A DNA stretch of 64,000 nucleotides from Neopestalotiopsis rosae (GCA_023078685.1 JALGAS010000002.1:4464001-4528000); one strand, 5' to 3'; numbered from the stretch's first letter, positions 23,555 through 34,439 are shown. Translations and numbers: made by a program. Notes: a model not told the origin generated them from the sequence alone.

Positions 23555-23973
23555 TCAAGAGATCTCCTCGTCCATCTCGGTATCGGCAGCAGCCTCCTTG
23601 GCGGGCTTCTCCTCGGCAGCATCTGTAAGAAACATGGAATATCAGCAAACAGAATTCTTTCCCTTGGCGGTACATGATTATTCTTTTCAAGGGGGTCCTG
23701 CTCACCCTTCATCTCGACCTCGCCCTCGGCCTCCATCTTGCGCTTGAGCGCATGAGCAATCTGGCGGTCGACCTTTTTCTGCTTCTTGGCGCTCAGCTGG
23801 CGGCGAGGACCGCTGGTAGGGAGGAGACCGCCTCCGGCGCCGCGCTTCTGGTCGGCCTTGACGATCTTGTCCTTGCTCGTCTTGGCCGACTTTTGCGTCG
23901 CCTTGCGGGCGCTGGCGCGGCGGGCGGCGAGCCGGTTCTTGGACGGACCGTTGGGGTTCTTGACGGAAGGCAT
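23555..23973 (-). CDS. alb1: Ribosome biogenesis protein Alb1
   Basis: Two exons on the minus strand, 23973-23706 and 23622-23555, separated by an 83-nt intron (GTGAGC donor, TTACAG acceptor); 111 aa. The N-terminus MPSVKNPNGPSKNRLAARRA and the basic SAKKQKKVDRQIAHALKRKM region match the fungal Alb1 family. In yeast, Alb1 works with Arx1 on pre-60S particles and shuttles between nucleus and cytoplasm. Splicing replaces the unspliced read-through tail by an acidic end (about 22 residues, rich in Glu, Ala and Asp, ending in EEIS), as expected for this family. Short length and high Lys/Arg/Ala content agree with that role. A further intron in the 5' leader is possible but not needed. Confidence 0.85.
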
Positions 23974-24395
23974 TGTGGAGGCGAGAGGAAGACTTTTGGG
24001 ACGGCGGCGACGACGACGTGTACGGACGGACTATCGTGGAACGTGCAAGGCGGGTTAGAAGAGCAAGGTCAAAGACAGTCCTGGTTCTTACCTGGGAATT
24101 TCTGCGTTCTGCGGATGGTTATCGATAAAAATTCTAGCGGGGCCTTCAGACTCTGTCCAGGGTCCGGACACTGGACTGTGGGGCATGTTTGTGGAGCTTG
24201 CGGGTAGAGAGGTACGTATAGTCACTATACTGGCGCTGCTTCAACCTTTTACTGATCGACCATATCATCGTTGCAGACAATAGTAATAATGAAGTGGGAA
24301 AAATGAGTCTTAAATAATCAATAGTGGCTGCTCATCGTCCAAGATGTCATGGACACCAAAGCTTCTACAAACCCGGTCATACTTTGAACTCTGGC
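23974..24395. other. Intergenic region alb1 promoter
   Basis: About 420 nt holding the alb1 promoter and leader and the 3' side of the DUF3445 gene. Nothing else recognised. Confidence 0.4.
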
Positions 24396-25978
24396 TTACC
24401 TGGGCCTCATGGGACAATCTCCCCAGTCCTTCACATCCTGCCAGCCTGGAAAGAAGGGACTCTGCTCCAGCGTCCCCACCTCCCAACCTTTCTCGACAAC
24501 ACCATCCTCTTCCTGCTTCCGAGCCCACTGCTCAAGATGCTCAGTAGCAATGTCCGCAACATGCTTTTCCATCTTGTAGTCAATGAGCCGCTTATCGCCC
24601 TGCGTAATGACCCGGTGGAGCAGGGCCGGCACATAGGGCTCGTCGGCCAGCGCCGTCAGCGGCGTGAAGACGGCCTTGAAGTTGAATATGACGGCGCCCG
24701 ATAGGGGCAGGCGCCGTAGCGTCTGCCAGTCGCACCGGAGCTGCAGGTCCTCGATCTTGCAGGACGACGGGTCGTGCTCGAACTTGCTGCGCGGCATGTC
24801 CTCGGGGCAGAAAAAGGCCTCCCAGTCTTCGATGCCCCAGGAGCCTCGTTGGATCGGTGCGTCGCAGGGTTGCTTGGTCAGGTATCTGTTCGGCCAAGTT
24901 AGAAAAAGGGTTTAAACTAGCCCAACAGAGTATCAAGGTAATACTGACCGGTCGACGGAAAAGGCCATCTTTTCCCACAATGGTACATTGTCGTGAATCC
25001 TCCTCAATAGCTTGTTCTTGTGTGAGCCAACGTTCCAGCCGACAGAGCTGCAGACGAGCGCGGCTCGGAGGTAATAATTTCCATCATCTTGATCACGGAG
25101 CATGATGGCAAAGTCCTCGGGTACGTGACGGAAGAGTATTTCGAGAGGTTTCATCGAATCAATGACGGTGGTCGTCTTGAGCAGTTGGTTATGAAAGACG
25201 CGATTGTTGTCCTCGAGTTGAAAGTAGTGTGGGTAGCGGATGGTGAGAAATTGCAGGACCATCTCCATGAGCTCGCGACACGCGAGTTCAGAGCCCGGTG
25301 CTTCAAACATGACGCGTTCGCCGTGCTCTTTCCAGAGCTGCATGCGTTGATCCATACGTCGAAAGTAGTTCTGTTCCAACTCGATCCAATAGTCTGGCTC
25401 GTATTTCATAACAGCTAAGAATGACTATGAGTCTGTTGTTTTGACTTGATGTATTGAGAGTAAATCAACTCACCCATAGTCTGATGATAACTCCATCGAA
25501 AAGGACGAAATGGTCTAAAGGTCGCCTTGCTGATATCAAACAGAGGTGCCGGTTGGGGATGGGGAACACCACTGAGGACAGAATAGTCGGGGAAACGCCC
25601 CAGAGCTTCGACCTCTTGCGTCAATATGCTAGTGGAGGTGAAGAGATCCTTCTGGTTCAATGGCTGCACCTTGTTTGTGGGAATCTGGCTGCTTCTGAGA
25701 GTCTCCAGGGAAATCACCAAGTCGCTCGTTCCGATTTTCGATGCAGGCAAGAGCTGGGCGAGAGCTGATCGCCTCGATGGCGGAAAGACATTGAGCGCAT
25801 TGTGCCGATCGACCTTTTCATCTTTCTCAAGGAGTGACACGCTGAGCTTTCTTGACAAGGGTTGGTGAGCGAGTCGCAGTGCTGCGAGCACCGTCAAGGC
25901 CGCGAAGCCAAGGACGAGTAGCCCCAATACGGGCCCGGAATTGAGAGCTGGGAGCCAAAGATGAAAGTTTACTGCCAT
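24396..25978 (-). CDS. DUF3445 protein, heme-dependent oxidative N-demethylase alpha-like, membrane-anchored
   Basis: Three exons on the minus strand, 25978-25474, 25414-24949 and 24885-24396, with introns of 59 and 63 nt; 486 aa. Residues about 16-37 form one hydrophobic anchor (PVLGLLVLGFAALTVLAAL), followed by a linker and a globular domain from about residue 140. That domain contains the FRPFRWSYHQTM start, DYWIELEQNY, QDDGNYYLRAALVCSSVGW and a final LHRVITQGDKRLIDYKMEKH stretch. This order is what I know of PF11927 (DUF3445), whose bacterial member is the heme-binding alpha subunit of a dimethylamine-type oxidative N-demethylase. Fungal members are anchored to membranes and their substrates are not known to me. 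A TATA box lies 58 nt upstream. The stop follows CPMRPR; GTAAGC overlaps the stop, so an additional short 3' exon cannot be excluded. Confidence 0.8.
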
Positions 25979-26756
25979 TTCGTGGTCTAGTCTACAGCAT
26001 AGAGACTATACAAACAACCACGATGCTATCGGTTCTATTTATATCATCTTGATGAGCATGATATCAGCTTCATATATTCATCCCACCTTTTATCAGATGA
26101 CGTTGCCAGCGGTCCCCGTATCAGCTGCACACCCCCAGAATCTAAGTTATGCGAGCCCATATCAGCAGCCAGTAGTAACGAGTCTAAATCCTTGGAAAGT
26201 ACTCCCATTCAAGCACAACAGCTGGCAGTGAATCCTGGCGAATAGTGATCGATATAGTGTAGGGCAGAATTTACCTTTTTGGGGTATAGTTCCCATCCCC
26301 ATGGGGCGGGGTATCTGATAACGCACATACTATGTAGGTCTGAGAGCAACAATACCATTCTTGAGTGGCTCGGACGTAAGATAGGTATAGCCGGATTTGT
26401 TTGGATACTCTACGATGCAAGCACAGGATGGTTGTTGTTTTTATGATGCCCAAAAATGGTCTTCTTGGCAGTGATATCAAATATCCACGATTGATAGCAA
26501 AGTCGTTACCGCGACATCATACCCCTCTATCACTCTGCAGCTGAATGAACCACATTGTCCCAATTCATTATCATTCTCCTCACCTCGGACAGCAACAGCA
26601 ATAGAGCTGAGGTCATCGCATTCACTCAGTGTGTCCGCAAGGTTGAACAAATCGAAGGGTATCGTCTTGAAATTCGCTTGTAACTGTTCTATAAATAGGA
26701 TACTCGTAAAGTCGTAATAGAACACGCCCGTTCACTCTCGTAAACAGATGTCCCAC
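25979..26756. other. Intergenic region with DUF3445 gene promoter
   Basis: The left end holds a clear TATA box for the DUF3445 gene. The remainder is the 3' side of the copper transporter gene. Small ORFs without domains only. Confidence 0.4.
26036..26043 (-). promoter_or_regulatory. TATA box of the DUF3445 gene
   Basis: TATAAATA on the minus strand, 58-65 nt upstream of the ATG at 25978. Sequence and distance are those of a canonical core promoter element with a short leader. Confidence 0.5.
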
Positions 26757-27425
26757 TCAGCCGCAGCAAACGGTAGGCTCCTCGATCCCGGCCGCGCCGC
26801 CATTCGACTCATCGAGACCAACGACAACCTTGAGCACCATCCAATCGCAGACAAACTTTCCGATGCCGGATCCAATAATGATGGAAATGATGATGTAGCC
26901 GTTGAAGTACATGGCCAGCAACATGACAATGTAGGCAAGACCAAACGTAACGGCGTGAATAACGGAGCGGATGAGCTGCTGCAGCGGCGTGGCGCGAAAT
27001 GTGATGGTCCTGGGGCCCGGCTTGGCGGCCTCGACTTCCTCCTCGTCAGGCGGCGGCGCGCAGCACGAGACGGGCTCCGGAGCCTCCTTCTTGGCGGCGG
27101 CTGCGACCGACTGAGCTGCGACGTGTCTCTGGAACTGCCGCAGAATGAGGGCGTCGTACTCCTTTCCGAGCCGGCGCAGGAATTCGAGCAAAACCACCAT
27201 CAAGATGACGCCAATGCAGGTTGCGGCGAACATGCCATTAGTGGTGATGTGCCATGATGTGGAGAGGAAGCAGGCGTCGATTGTGTACCAGTTCCATAAC
27301 ATCTAAATACGTTTGTCAGCATATGTGGCTATAAGAACAACTATTTTCAGATTTTGAATCTCAAGCTCGGGCAATCTTACAGAAATTTGGCAGTCAGAAC
27401 TGCTCATACTACTGCTCATGTCCAT
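26757..27425 (-). CDS. Ctr-type high-affinity copper transporter
   Basis: Two exons on the minus strand, 27425-27381 and 27302-26757, with a 78-nt intron; 196 aa. The small first exon supplies the Met/Ser-rich N-terminus MDMSSSMSSSDCQISM, a typical copper-binding entry motif. Three membrane spans follow: about 38-57, a long cytosolic loop with CC, then about 128-148 and 151-172. TM2 has MxxxM (Met142, Met146) and TM3 has GxxxG (Gly159, Gly163), the hallmark of the trimeric Ctr pore. The C-terminus ends in CCG, a copper-handover motif. The long loop and short Met domain fit the fungal Ctr3/Ctr2-like branch; plasma membrane or vacuolar location cannot be decided. The gene is divergent from a ferric reductase, which reduces Cu(II) and Fe(III) for uptake. 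Confidence 0.88.
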
Positions 27426-28189
27426 TTTGTCTGGTGTTTTGTGAAATGCCGTTTGAAATATTAAATCTTTGGCGCCTTTTGTTGTTTCTTTTGAGATCTG
27501 TCTTGCAACTTCTCTGAAGATGTAAGTTTTGACTGTTTAAACTCAAATCAAATGTTGTTGAGAATTGGTGAACGGCAGGTACTCCAATTTGTGAGGACCT
27601 TGATGTCAACTGCGCCGACCTCACTCAATAGCTGGATTTTGTTGTCGGTGCCGACTGCCTAGAATTAACGCAAGGCAGGAAGTCGCGAGTGAGTTGAGAG
27701 CAGAATAGAGCAGAATTCAACTCTTGGATAATCGACTTATTGTCTTGGCCTGACGAGTCCTTCAATAAACCAGACACCAAGGCCAATTTCTCGCGAGTGG
27801 GCGTTCTTCTCCTCTTATCAGGAGTGAAATTGACGTACGAATACCCTGGATCCCCTCCAAAGTGGAAACCACCCGATCGCGTAACCGGATGGCGGAGAGG
27901 CTAGAATGGCGGGGTTTTTCTTGGGATGGACTGTAACTAGCACCTTGTAGGGGCAATCCAGCGGCACTTCAGCCTCGAAACCTCGTAAGCAGGCAAAGTT
28001 AGGCTCGGCAGGCAGTTCTCTTCGTTTCTTGCAGCGGCAAAAAAGACTTGTTTCGTGTAATCCTGGTCGTGAATTGGAAACATTTCCCAGGGTTTAAGGG
28101 GCCGTGAGCAGCGTCTGATGCCCTTTTAGCGGCTTCGCAAGGTGACAGTGGACAGCGGTTAAGTGCCTTCAGTGCTGCTCAGGGCGAAT

Positions 28190-28203
28190 CTTGCTCGCCA
28201 AGC
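28190..28203 (+). repeat. Left arm of 14-nt inverted repeat in the Ctr/Fre promoter
   Basis: CTTGCTCGCCAAGC, whose exact reverse complement recurs 89 nt further right at 28293-28306. The core TTGCTC is close to known fungal copper-response elements. Confidence 0.6.
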
Positions 28204-28292
28204 TTCTGCGGCTTCCCCTGGTCGGCCCCGTTTGAGCGTGATTGAGCACGTTTTCCGACTGGGTCCCGTCCCCGCCGACCCGCACCGCAAAG

Positions 28293-28306
28293 GCTTGGCG
28301 AGCAAG
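28293..28306 (-). repeat. Right arm of 14-nt inverted repeat in the Ctr/Fre promoter
   Basis: GCTTGGCGAGCAAG, the exact reverse complement of 28190-28203. It lies about 430 nt upstream of the ferric reductase ATG. Confidence 0.6.
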
Positions 28307-28736
28307 TTTCCTTCTGTTCCGGAGCATCTAGGGCATCTTACAGCGGGTTACCAGCATCTTCAGAACATCTCGAATCGGCGCCGGCGCCCCAGAAGGACCT
28401 ACCTTAATGTGCTCTGCGATCCAGATGGCTGGACGTTGCAGGGTTCCGAGTTACGGCCTACGGGTTACGGACAGAGAGCCTCCACTGCTTCGTACGTCCT
28501 ACGTGGTAATGAATCGTAATACCGCGTCTAGCAGTGGAGGAGCTCATGGCTTCTTATATCCAGCGATCGCCGTTTCTTTTCCCGCCGAATGCTGACCAGA
28601 GCCATGGAACCAATCGGCCTCTTCTAGTCGCATCCCAAATACTCGGGTCTGGTTGATTTTTCTCACATTTGTGAAAAGGTCGTTTCAACCTTCCCTCCCT
28701 CCGGCCTCACTATACACTACCATCAGGCTGGACCAG

Positions 28737-30701
28737 ATGGCGGCCTTTGAAGAGCGCGTCGTCGCTCGACACATTCAGAACTACTCTGATGCCTCAACTC
28801 TTGAGCCGCATTGGGGATATGTGGATAGAGTTCTGCCATGTACCAGTGATGCTGGCTCATGCGAGTACCTGGATTTAGTCTACGGAAGTCATGATCGGGG
28901 CATGCTCTACTCGGGCATCTTGTGGTGCACCCTTGGCGGCATCCTATTTTCGTGGGCTATAGCTCGGAAACTTTGGCCCACAACCCGTGCCGATGAGGTT
29001 GTTGACCTTGACAACGAGAAGGCGCTTACACATCCGGGACGCATTTCACGTATACGGCGGACTATCAGTACCGGCGTGCGATCATATCTATTACCCGACT
29101 CTGTTCGAGCCATCTTTGGCAGAACAACCCGACTTCAGGTCGTCATCCTGGCTGCCCTGGCTAGCTATCTGTTGATATGGAGCTTCGTGGGCATGTCGTA
29201 CAAGACTTGGATGACTCCCGTCAAGAGCAGCCCAGGTCTCTATAACCGCCGCTCCAGCTTGGGCCCTTTCGTCGACCGCATCGGTATTCTAGCCTATGCT
29301 CTCACACCACTGTCCATCTTGCTCGCGAGCAGAGAGTCGCTTCTATCCCTCCTGACAGGCGTCCCTTATCAGAGCTTCAACTTTCTCCACAGATGGCTCG
29401 GCTACATTATCGTCATTCAGGGGGTCGTCCACACCATTGGCTGGACCATCATTGAGTGCAAATTCTACCAGCCGCAACCAACCACAGCGATCGCGTGGAT
29501 TACCCAGACCTATATGATCTGGGGCATCGTGGCCATGCTTTTGTTGCTCTTTCTGTTTGTGTTGAGCACACCATGGGCCATTCGCGTGACGGGCTACGAG
29601 TTCTTCCGCAAGGCTCATTACGTCCTTGCCATGCTGTACATTGGAGCCTGCTGGGGTCACTGGGAGCAGCTCAAGTGCTTCCTGCTTCCCTCGCTCTTGC
29701 TATGGTTTGTAGATCGAGGCGCGCGCTTGTTCCGAACGGCCATGATTCATTACCAGTTTTTGCCCGACGGGGCAATGGGTTTCAGGGCTGCCCAGGCAAC
29801 TCTGACTCATTTTCCAGATGCGGAGAACGGTGACATTGTGCGCATGGATTTTGCGCACAATCATGAGGCATGGAACATTGGTCAGCATTTCTACCTCTGC
29901 TTTAGCGAAAGCAGTATCTGGCAGTCGCATCCTTTCACACCCCTCAACCTACCGGTCGTCAAGGATGGCGTGGTGAATCACTCGTACATTCTCCGGGCCA
30001 AGAAAGGCGAGACCAAGAAGATTACAGATCTGACACTGAAGAAGCTCTCGGAAAAGGGCCCAGCAACGACGCCAGTGCTTTTGACTGGTCCATACGGCGA
30101 GTCCATTGCAGAGACTTTAACTCCAGATGTCAACGTTCTCTGCATTGCCGGTGGCACAGGCATCACCTATGTTCTCCCCGTTTTGCTTCGACTTGTCCAG
30201 GAACCGGCTCCGAGAGATCGCAAGATTGAGCTTATTTGGGCTGTGAGGAGGAAGGAAGATATCAAGTGGGTTGAGCCAGAGTTGGAACTTCTCCGGAAAG
30301 CCAGCAAGTCCCACCGAGTAAAAGTACACATTTACGTGACTCGGGAGCACAGTCCCTCGCCGTCTCTCCACGATGGAAAGACTGGAAATGCCAAGGGCGC
30401 CGTGAAAGAGATTGGCTCCGACTCGTCATCAGCAGCTTCGTCGCGAAGCGAATCGTCCTATGCGGTTCAAAGGATAGGCGACGAGAACGAGCACAACACT
30501 CACCCCAACCTCACGGAGAAGGTTGGCGACTTTGTGGAAAATACGGCACGTGGCCGTACCACAGTCTATGCAAGTGGTCCCGGAGGTATGATCAGCGACC
30601 TGAGGGCAATTGTAGCCAACTGCAATTCAGCAGCAAAGGTCTGGAGAGGCAACGAGCGCTATGATGTAGAGCTTGTCTGCGATGATAGATTAGAGTGGTA
30701 A
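28737..30701 (+). CDS. Ferric/cupric-chelate reductase (FRE/NOX family)
   Basis: One exon, 654 aa; the ATG at 28737 is used because the open frame before it has no ATG. Seven or so membrane spans occur from about residue 57 to 330. The ferric-reductase-like core has two heme pairs, His218/His232 and His294/His308, each separated by 13 residues. The FAD-binding motif is HPFT at 398-401. NADPH binding is by AGGTGITYV at about 471-479 and YASGPGGM near the C-terminus. A Ser-rich insertion lies between the two NADPH-binding segments. Fungal members reduce extracellular Fe(III) or Cu(II) before uptake by Fet3/Ftr1 or Ctr transporters. Its head-to-head position with a Ctr gene suggests the copper side of that job. 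The N-terminal extracellular part is short and lacks a clear cleaved signal. Confidence 0.9.
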   Translation: MAAFEERVVARHIQNYSDASTLEPHWGYVDRVLPCTSDAGSCEYLDLVYGSHDRGMLYSGILWCTLGGILFSWAIARKLWPTTRADEVVDLDNEKALTHPGRISRIRRTISTGVRSYLLPDSVRAIFGRTTRLQVVILAALASYLLIWSFVGMSYKTWMTPVKSSPGLYNRRSSLGPFVDRIGILAYALTPLSILLASRESLLSLLTGVPYQSFNFLHRWLGYIIVIQGVVHTIGWTIIECKFYQPQPTTAIAWITQTYMIWGIVAMLLLLFLFVLSTPWAIRVTGYEFFRKAHYVLAMLYIGACWGHWEQLKCFLLPSLLLWFVDRGARLFRTAMIHYQFLPDGAMGFRAAQATLTHFPDAENGDIVRMDFAHNHEAWNIGQHFYLCFSESSIWQSHPFTPLNLPVVKDGVVNHSYILRAKKGETKKITDLTLKKLSEKGPATTPVLLTGPYGESIAETLTPDVNVLCIAGGTGITYVLPVLLRLVQEPAPRDRKIELIWAVRRKEDIKWVEPELELLRKASKSHRVKVHIYVTREHSPSPSLHDGKTGNAKGAVKEIGSDSSSAASSRSESSYAVQRIGDENEHNTHPNLTEKVGDFVENTARGRTTVYASGPGGMISDLRAIVANCNSAAKVWRGNERYDVELVCDDRLEW

Positions 30702-30886
30702 AATCACGCCACATAATGATTGAACGAAATGAATATACCCTTTGCATAGAGAAAGTTGTACATCATTCTTACTTGTTCCTCGTGGCTAATAGTATTTGAC
30801 GCTTGACTATAACAACACACTCTTGGGGTGATGCAATGCACCAAATCAGGATCCGGCTAACTTTAATTTATATCTCTATTTCACTC

Positions 30887-32687
30887 TTAAACAAGGTTGG
30901 CGGCAGACACCTGACTGGATCTCGAAGCTATGGTGCTTGCGTCCACCTCAACTTCAGTCTTTTCTCCAAATTCCCGATCCGTATCATCCAGATCCAGCCT
31001 GGCGTATCTTTCCACCACGTTGGTGACCCTCCTCATCTCGGCCGGAACTCGCATGCACTGCCCGTGATCCCTGTCGTGCAAATACACGAGCTCGAGCTCG
31101 TCGGCCCGGCCCGTCCACAGCTCCGGCGTCTTGCGCAGCTCCTCCACGTCCCCGGCCGAGTTCATGTAGTAGCCCGCGTCGCCATAGTAGACGTAGCCCG
31201 CGACGGCGTGGGCGTCGAGGACCGAGTCCCGACCCGCGACGACGGCCGTCGCGCGTCGGCCCGCGAGGTCCTCGCGGAACAGCGCGTGTTCCGACCAGTG
31301 CGTCCGGCGCGCCAGCGTATGCGCCACGCCCGGATCCAGCGCCGCGAGCGCCCGCACCTGTAGTTGAGGTGCCGTGACTGGCGTCCGCCGCGTCAGGTTG
31401 TAGGCGGCGTCGGGCAGGTGGGCCAGCAGGGCGGCGGGGTCGCACAGCACGAGAGACTCGACCTTGGCCGCGAGGACCGGGTCGTCGAGCAGGGGCCGCG
31501 CCAGCAGGGTGCCGTACGAGTGTGCTACGAGGACACAGCTGTCGATGCCCTGCTGCGATAGTATCTGCGCCATGGCCTGCTGAAAGTCGGCGGGCGATAC
31601 GGCTTCGGGGCAGATGCGCATCGATACCGGTAGGATCTCCAGCGCTAGCACGCCAATGTCCTTGGGAATGGTGTCGAGCCATGCGACGTAGGGAGACAGG
31701 CCCGGACTGATGCCGTGCAAGAAGACTATCGGTCGATGTGTCTTGGATTTGTGCGGCCTGTAGAGATAGCTAAAGTGTGGTGATGCTGACCTCTTGGCTG
31801 CGAATAATGTCATTGGCCGCAGTGGAAAGACTTTGAAAAAGGACGATCGTGGTTGTGCGTAAAAGTTGAATCCTCTCATCGTGAGACGAATTACGGTGAT
31901 GATATCCATGACGCTTATTATCATGTAGAACAATAGCGACCTGTGAGATACTTGGACTGGATCCAAGTGAAGCCTGATTGGTTTTGCGCCTGCACGGCCT
32001 CGGAGCAAAGTCAAGTTGGCTTTCTGCTCAATGAGCTCAATGTACTCTTCGAGCTCGTCTGCTTCAATGCCTACATCGGTGTCCGTTGCCCATAGATTTG
32101 ATAACAACCAATCTTTGACATCATCCCGATCTTAGGCTCAGATATTACTGTTAGTACTGCATGCTGATTGTCTTGGGGGGTCGGGAACTCCATATTCATC
32201 GAGCACTCACATAGTTCATCTAGATGTGCATTGCCAAACCATTTCCGTATGAATAATCGCACATCAGGGACTTGGTCCAGAGACATCTCCATCAAAGCCT
32301 TGCGTCGAGGACGTGTGGTCACCGCCATAGGTAGACCTGGCTTTTGCAGCCGGGCTTTATAGGGAAGAAACCAGGCGAGATACCACACAATCTCGATGGC
32401 TCCATAAGCCTCAACCAGAATTGAAAACGGAAGCGATATAGCATGTATGCCGCCAATGAAAAATGCAGATTGGAGATAGAGAAAACATGCCAGGCCGACG
32501 TATCCAGCGCCATATTTTGCCGCCACGGCCAGAGCATGGTTGAAGGGCGTGTGGTTGACCAACATGATGCCGGCGCTTGCATCTATCGATGTCTTGTAAA
32601 TGGCATTTGGGTTTATTGACACATTTGAGAGGTATAGCAGAAATAAGCCATACTCACACTGCTTACGCCGCAGAGGAGTCTGGGCAT
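30887..32687 (-). CDS. Membrane-anchored alpha/beta hydrolase
   Basis: Exons on the minus strand 32687-32658, 32592-32211 and 32130-30887 give 551 aa with introns of 65 and 80 nt. The first small exon (MPRLLCGVSS) is my choice because the following frame has no early ATG; its acceptor TACAAG is weak, so the start is less certain. Two hydrophobic segments (around residues 35-55 and 60-80) and a further one near 205-220 suggest membrane attachment. The hydrolase core has FLHG (oxyanion strand, about 274-276), the nucleophile in VAHSYGT (Ser342), an acid in AGRDSVLDA (Asp439) and His493 in RDHGQ. The nucleophile elbow is AHSYG rather than the strict GxSxG. Substrate unknown; a lipid or ester is a guess from the membrane setting. 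Confidence 0.75.
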
Positions 32688-33269
32688 TGCTGGACTTTTG
32701 AAAGTGAAATGTACTTGCCCGTATAAGTGCCCCTGCTACAGGAGCGCCGAATCAATTCTACCGAATCAATGGACCGAGATCTTCCGGTAGCCATCTTCGA
32801 AACTTGACAGGTTCTTGGTGTGACCGATTCTGTGAAGAGCGACTGACGAGTCTCATCTATGGCAGGTGCTTCAAACCAGGCTGTTCATGCGGCCCCGCCG
32901 CTGTCGCAAGTCTTGGTCAATGCTAGCTCCAGATAATGAATAGCCCAAATATGTGAACCAGAACAAGCCCATGTTACTTGAGAATATAGTGTGATTATAA
33001 TACTTTTTATATATAATGCAAATCTTTTTGTGTCTAGGTACTCTATTTGCACTCGTAATGCATCATTATGTTTTTGTCTTTACCAGGTACATGATTTTTG
33101 TGATGTGACCGCATTCCGGGGATTGATGCTTCTTCCCATTCTGTGACTCCAAAACTCCTCAAGCGCCGTTTCATTCTTGCACTGCCCAGTTTCGCCCAAT
33201 AACCAACCGCTTTCTCCGCCGCCAAATAAAAGCATTGAATCACAAATTCAATCCGAACAACGAGGCCTC
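32688..33269. other. Intergenic region
   Basis: About 580 nt: promoter of the alpha/beta hydrolase on the left and 3' side of the MDR reductase gene on the right. Nothing else recognised. Confidence 0.4.
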
Positions 33270-34439
33270 TTAGTTCATCATATCGACAATCAACTTCTTG
33301 CCTGCCATGTCGCCGCGCTTGAGCCTCTCCAGGCCTTCCTCCACCACGTCCAGACCTCCACTCAGGACCTCAATCTCCGGGAGCCGGATCTCGCCCGCCT
33401 CCACCAGGCGGGTGAGCTGGTCCGAGTAGACGGCCGAGGCGGGGTTGAGGACAAACTGCTTCATCTCCACGTTGAGGACCTCGACATTGTCCGCGACCTC
33501 GACCTTGGGCGCCCAGGCGAGGGGCGCGAACCGCGCGGGCCGCGTCGCCGACAGGCACCGCAGCGTCGCCAGCGCCGTCTTGGCCCCCACGAGGTCCACG
33601 CCCATGGTCACGTCGTTGGCGCAGTAGAGTCGGACCTCGTCGACGATCTCGTCTTCCGTCTTCCCGTCGCGGGCTACTACGTGCGCGGCGCCCAGGTCTA
33701 GGAGCGTGGGCGCCGTCTTGGCCGAGCTCACGCATACTACGCGCAGGCCCGCCCGGCGTGCCAGCTGTATCAGGAACTGACCCGTGACCGAGGAGCCGCC
33801 CCAGATGAGCAGGATGGGCGTTGCGACACTGTCGGCATCGACGGGCTTGCACGGCGGCGTGGTCGGCGGCGTCATCATATCCGAAGTGGCACCGTACGGC
33901 AGCGGGACCTCGAACCACCGCCACAGCGTCATGGCGGCCGTGAGGCCGCAAACGCCCAGGCAGGCGGCGTCGGTGTAGGACACGCCCGCGGGCACGGCGG
34001 AGACGGTGTGCTGCGGCACGATGACGTAGTCCTGGAAGCAGCCGGCGCGGCGGTCGCGGTAGTAGGTCGAGGTCCAGACCCGCTGCCCGGGCTGGAGGTG
34101 CGGCGCCGACACGCCGCTGCCGACCTCTTCCACCACGCCCGCCATCTCGCGGCCCGTGATCCACGGCAGCTGCGGCAGGCAAAAGTTGTAGTCGACCGAC
34201 TTGTAGTCGATCTGGTTCAGGCCGACGGCGCAGGTGCGGATCTTGACCTCATGGTCGGCCAGGTACGCCGGCGTGGTAAAGTCTGCGCGCAGCTCGTATT
34301 TCCTCTCATGGCTGACGACGAGCGCCCTTTGTGTGAATGTGGTTGGTTGTAATTCTGTAATGTTGACTGCGGATTGTTGCTTGCTGGAATATTCTGAGAC
34401 GAGGGCTGGTTGTACCAGCTGGGTGGCCGTGGTTGCCAT
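33270..34439 (-). CDS. Zinc-free MDR oxidoreductase (quinone / trans-enoyl reductase type)
   Basis: Single exon, 389 aa. The GroES-like N-terminal domain contains GLNQIDYKSVDYNF and ITGREMAGVVEEVGSGV; the cofactor domain contains GGSSVTGQFLIQLARRAGL at about residues 213-231 and LGAAHVVARDG, the NADPH-preferring pattern of the family. The catalytic and structural zinc ligands of true alcohol dehydrogenases are absent. This layout, including the N-x-x-D-Y-K motif, is shared with fungal trans-enoyl reductases of the LovC type that act with polyketide synthases, and with general quinone reductases. No PKS is in the window, so a stand-alone reductase is equally possible. GC content is higher than in the flanking intergenic DNA. 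Confidence 0.82.
   Translation of the reverse strand: MATTATQLVQPALVSEYSSKQQSAVNITELQPTTFTQRALVVSHERKYELRADFTTPAYLADHEVKIRTCAVGLNQIDYKSVDYNFCLPQLPWITGREMAGVVEEVGSGVSAPHLQPGQRVWTSTYYRDRRAGCFQDYVIVPQHTVSAVPAGVSYTDAACLGVCGLTAAMTLWRWFEVPLPYGATSDMMTPPTTPPCKPVDADSVATPILLIWGGSSVTGQFLIQLARRAGLRVVCVSSAKTAPTLLDLGAAHVVARDGKTEDEIVDEVRLYCANDVTMGVDLVGAKTALATLRCLSATRPARFAPLAWAPKVEVADNVEVLNVEMKQFVLNPASAVYSDQLTRLVEAGEIRLPEIEVLSGGLDVVEEGLERLKRGDMAGKKLIVDMMN

Larger units (their letters stand above)
27426..28736. promoter_or_regulatory. Shared divergent promoter of the copper transporter and ferric reductase genes
   Basis: 1.3 kb between two divergent start codons. It contains two copies of a 14-nt motif in inverted orientation (28190-28203 and 28293-28306) and TGTGCTCT at 28408-28415. 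Their GCTC cores resemble copper-response elements of Mac1/GRISEA-type activators (TTTGCTC, TGTGCTCA). No convincing coding region lies between the starts; a 118-codon plus ORF at 28163-28519 has no domain. Shared regulation is inferred. Confidence 0.55.

Noticed and set aside
24310..24395. Extension of the DUF3445 protein by a short 3' exon after GTAAGC
   Set aside because: The only acceptor nearby gives an intron of about 35 nt, too short, and the existing stop gives a plausible end.
31364..31710. GC-rich plus ORFs opposite the alpha/beta hydrolase
   Set aside because: Antisense shadows of a high-GC coding frame; the minus strand has the hydrolase motifs.
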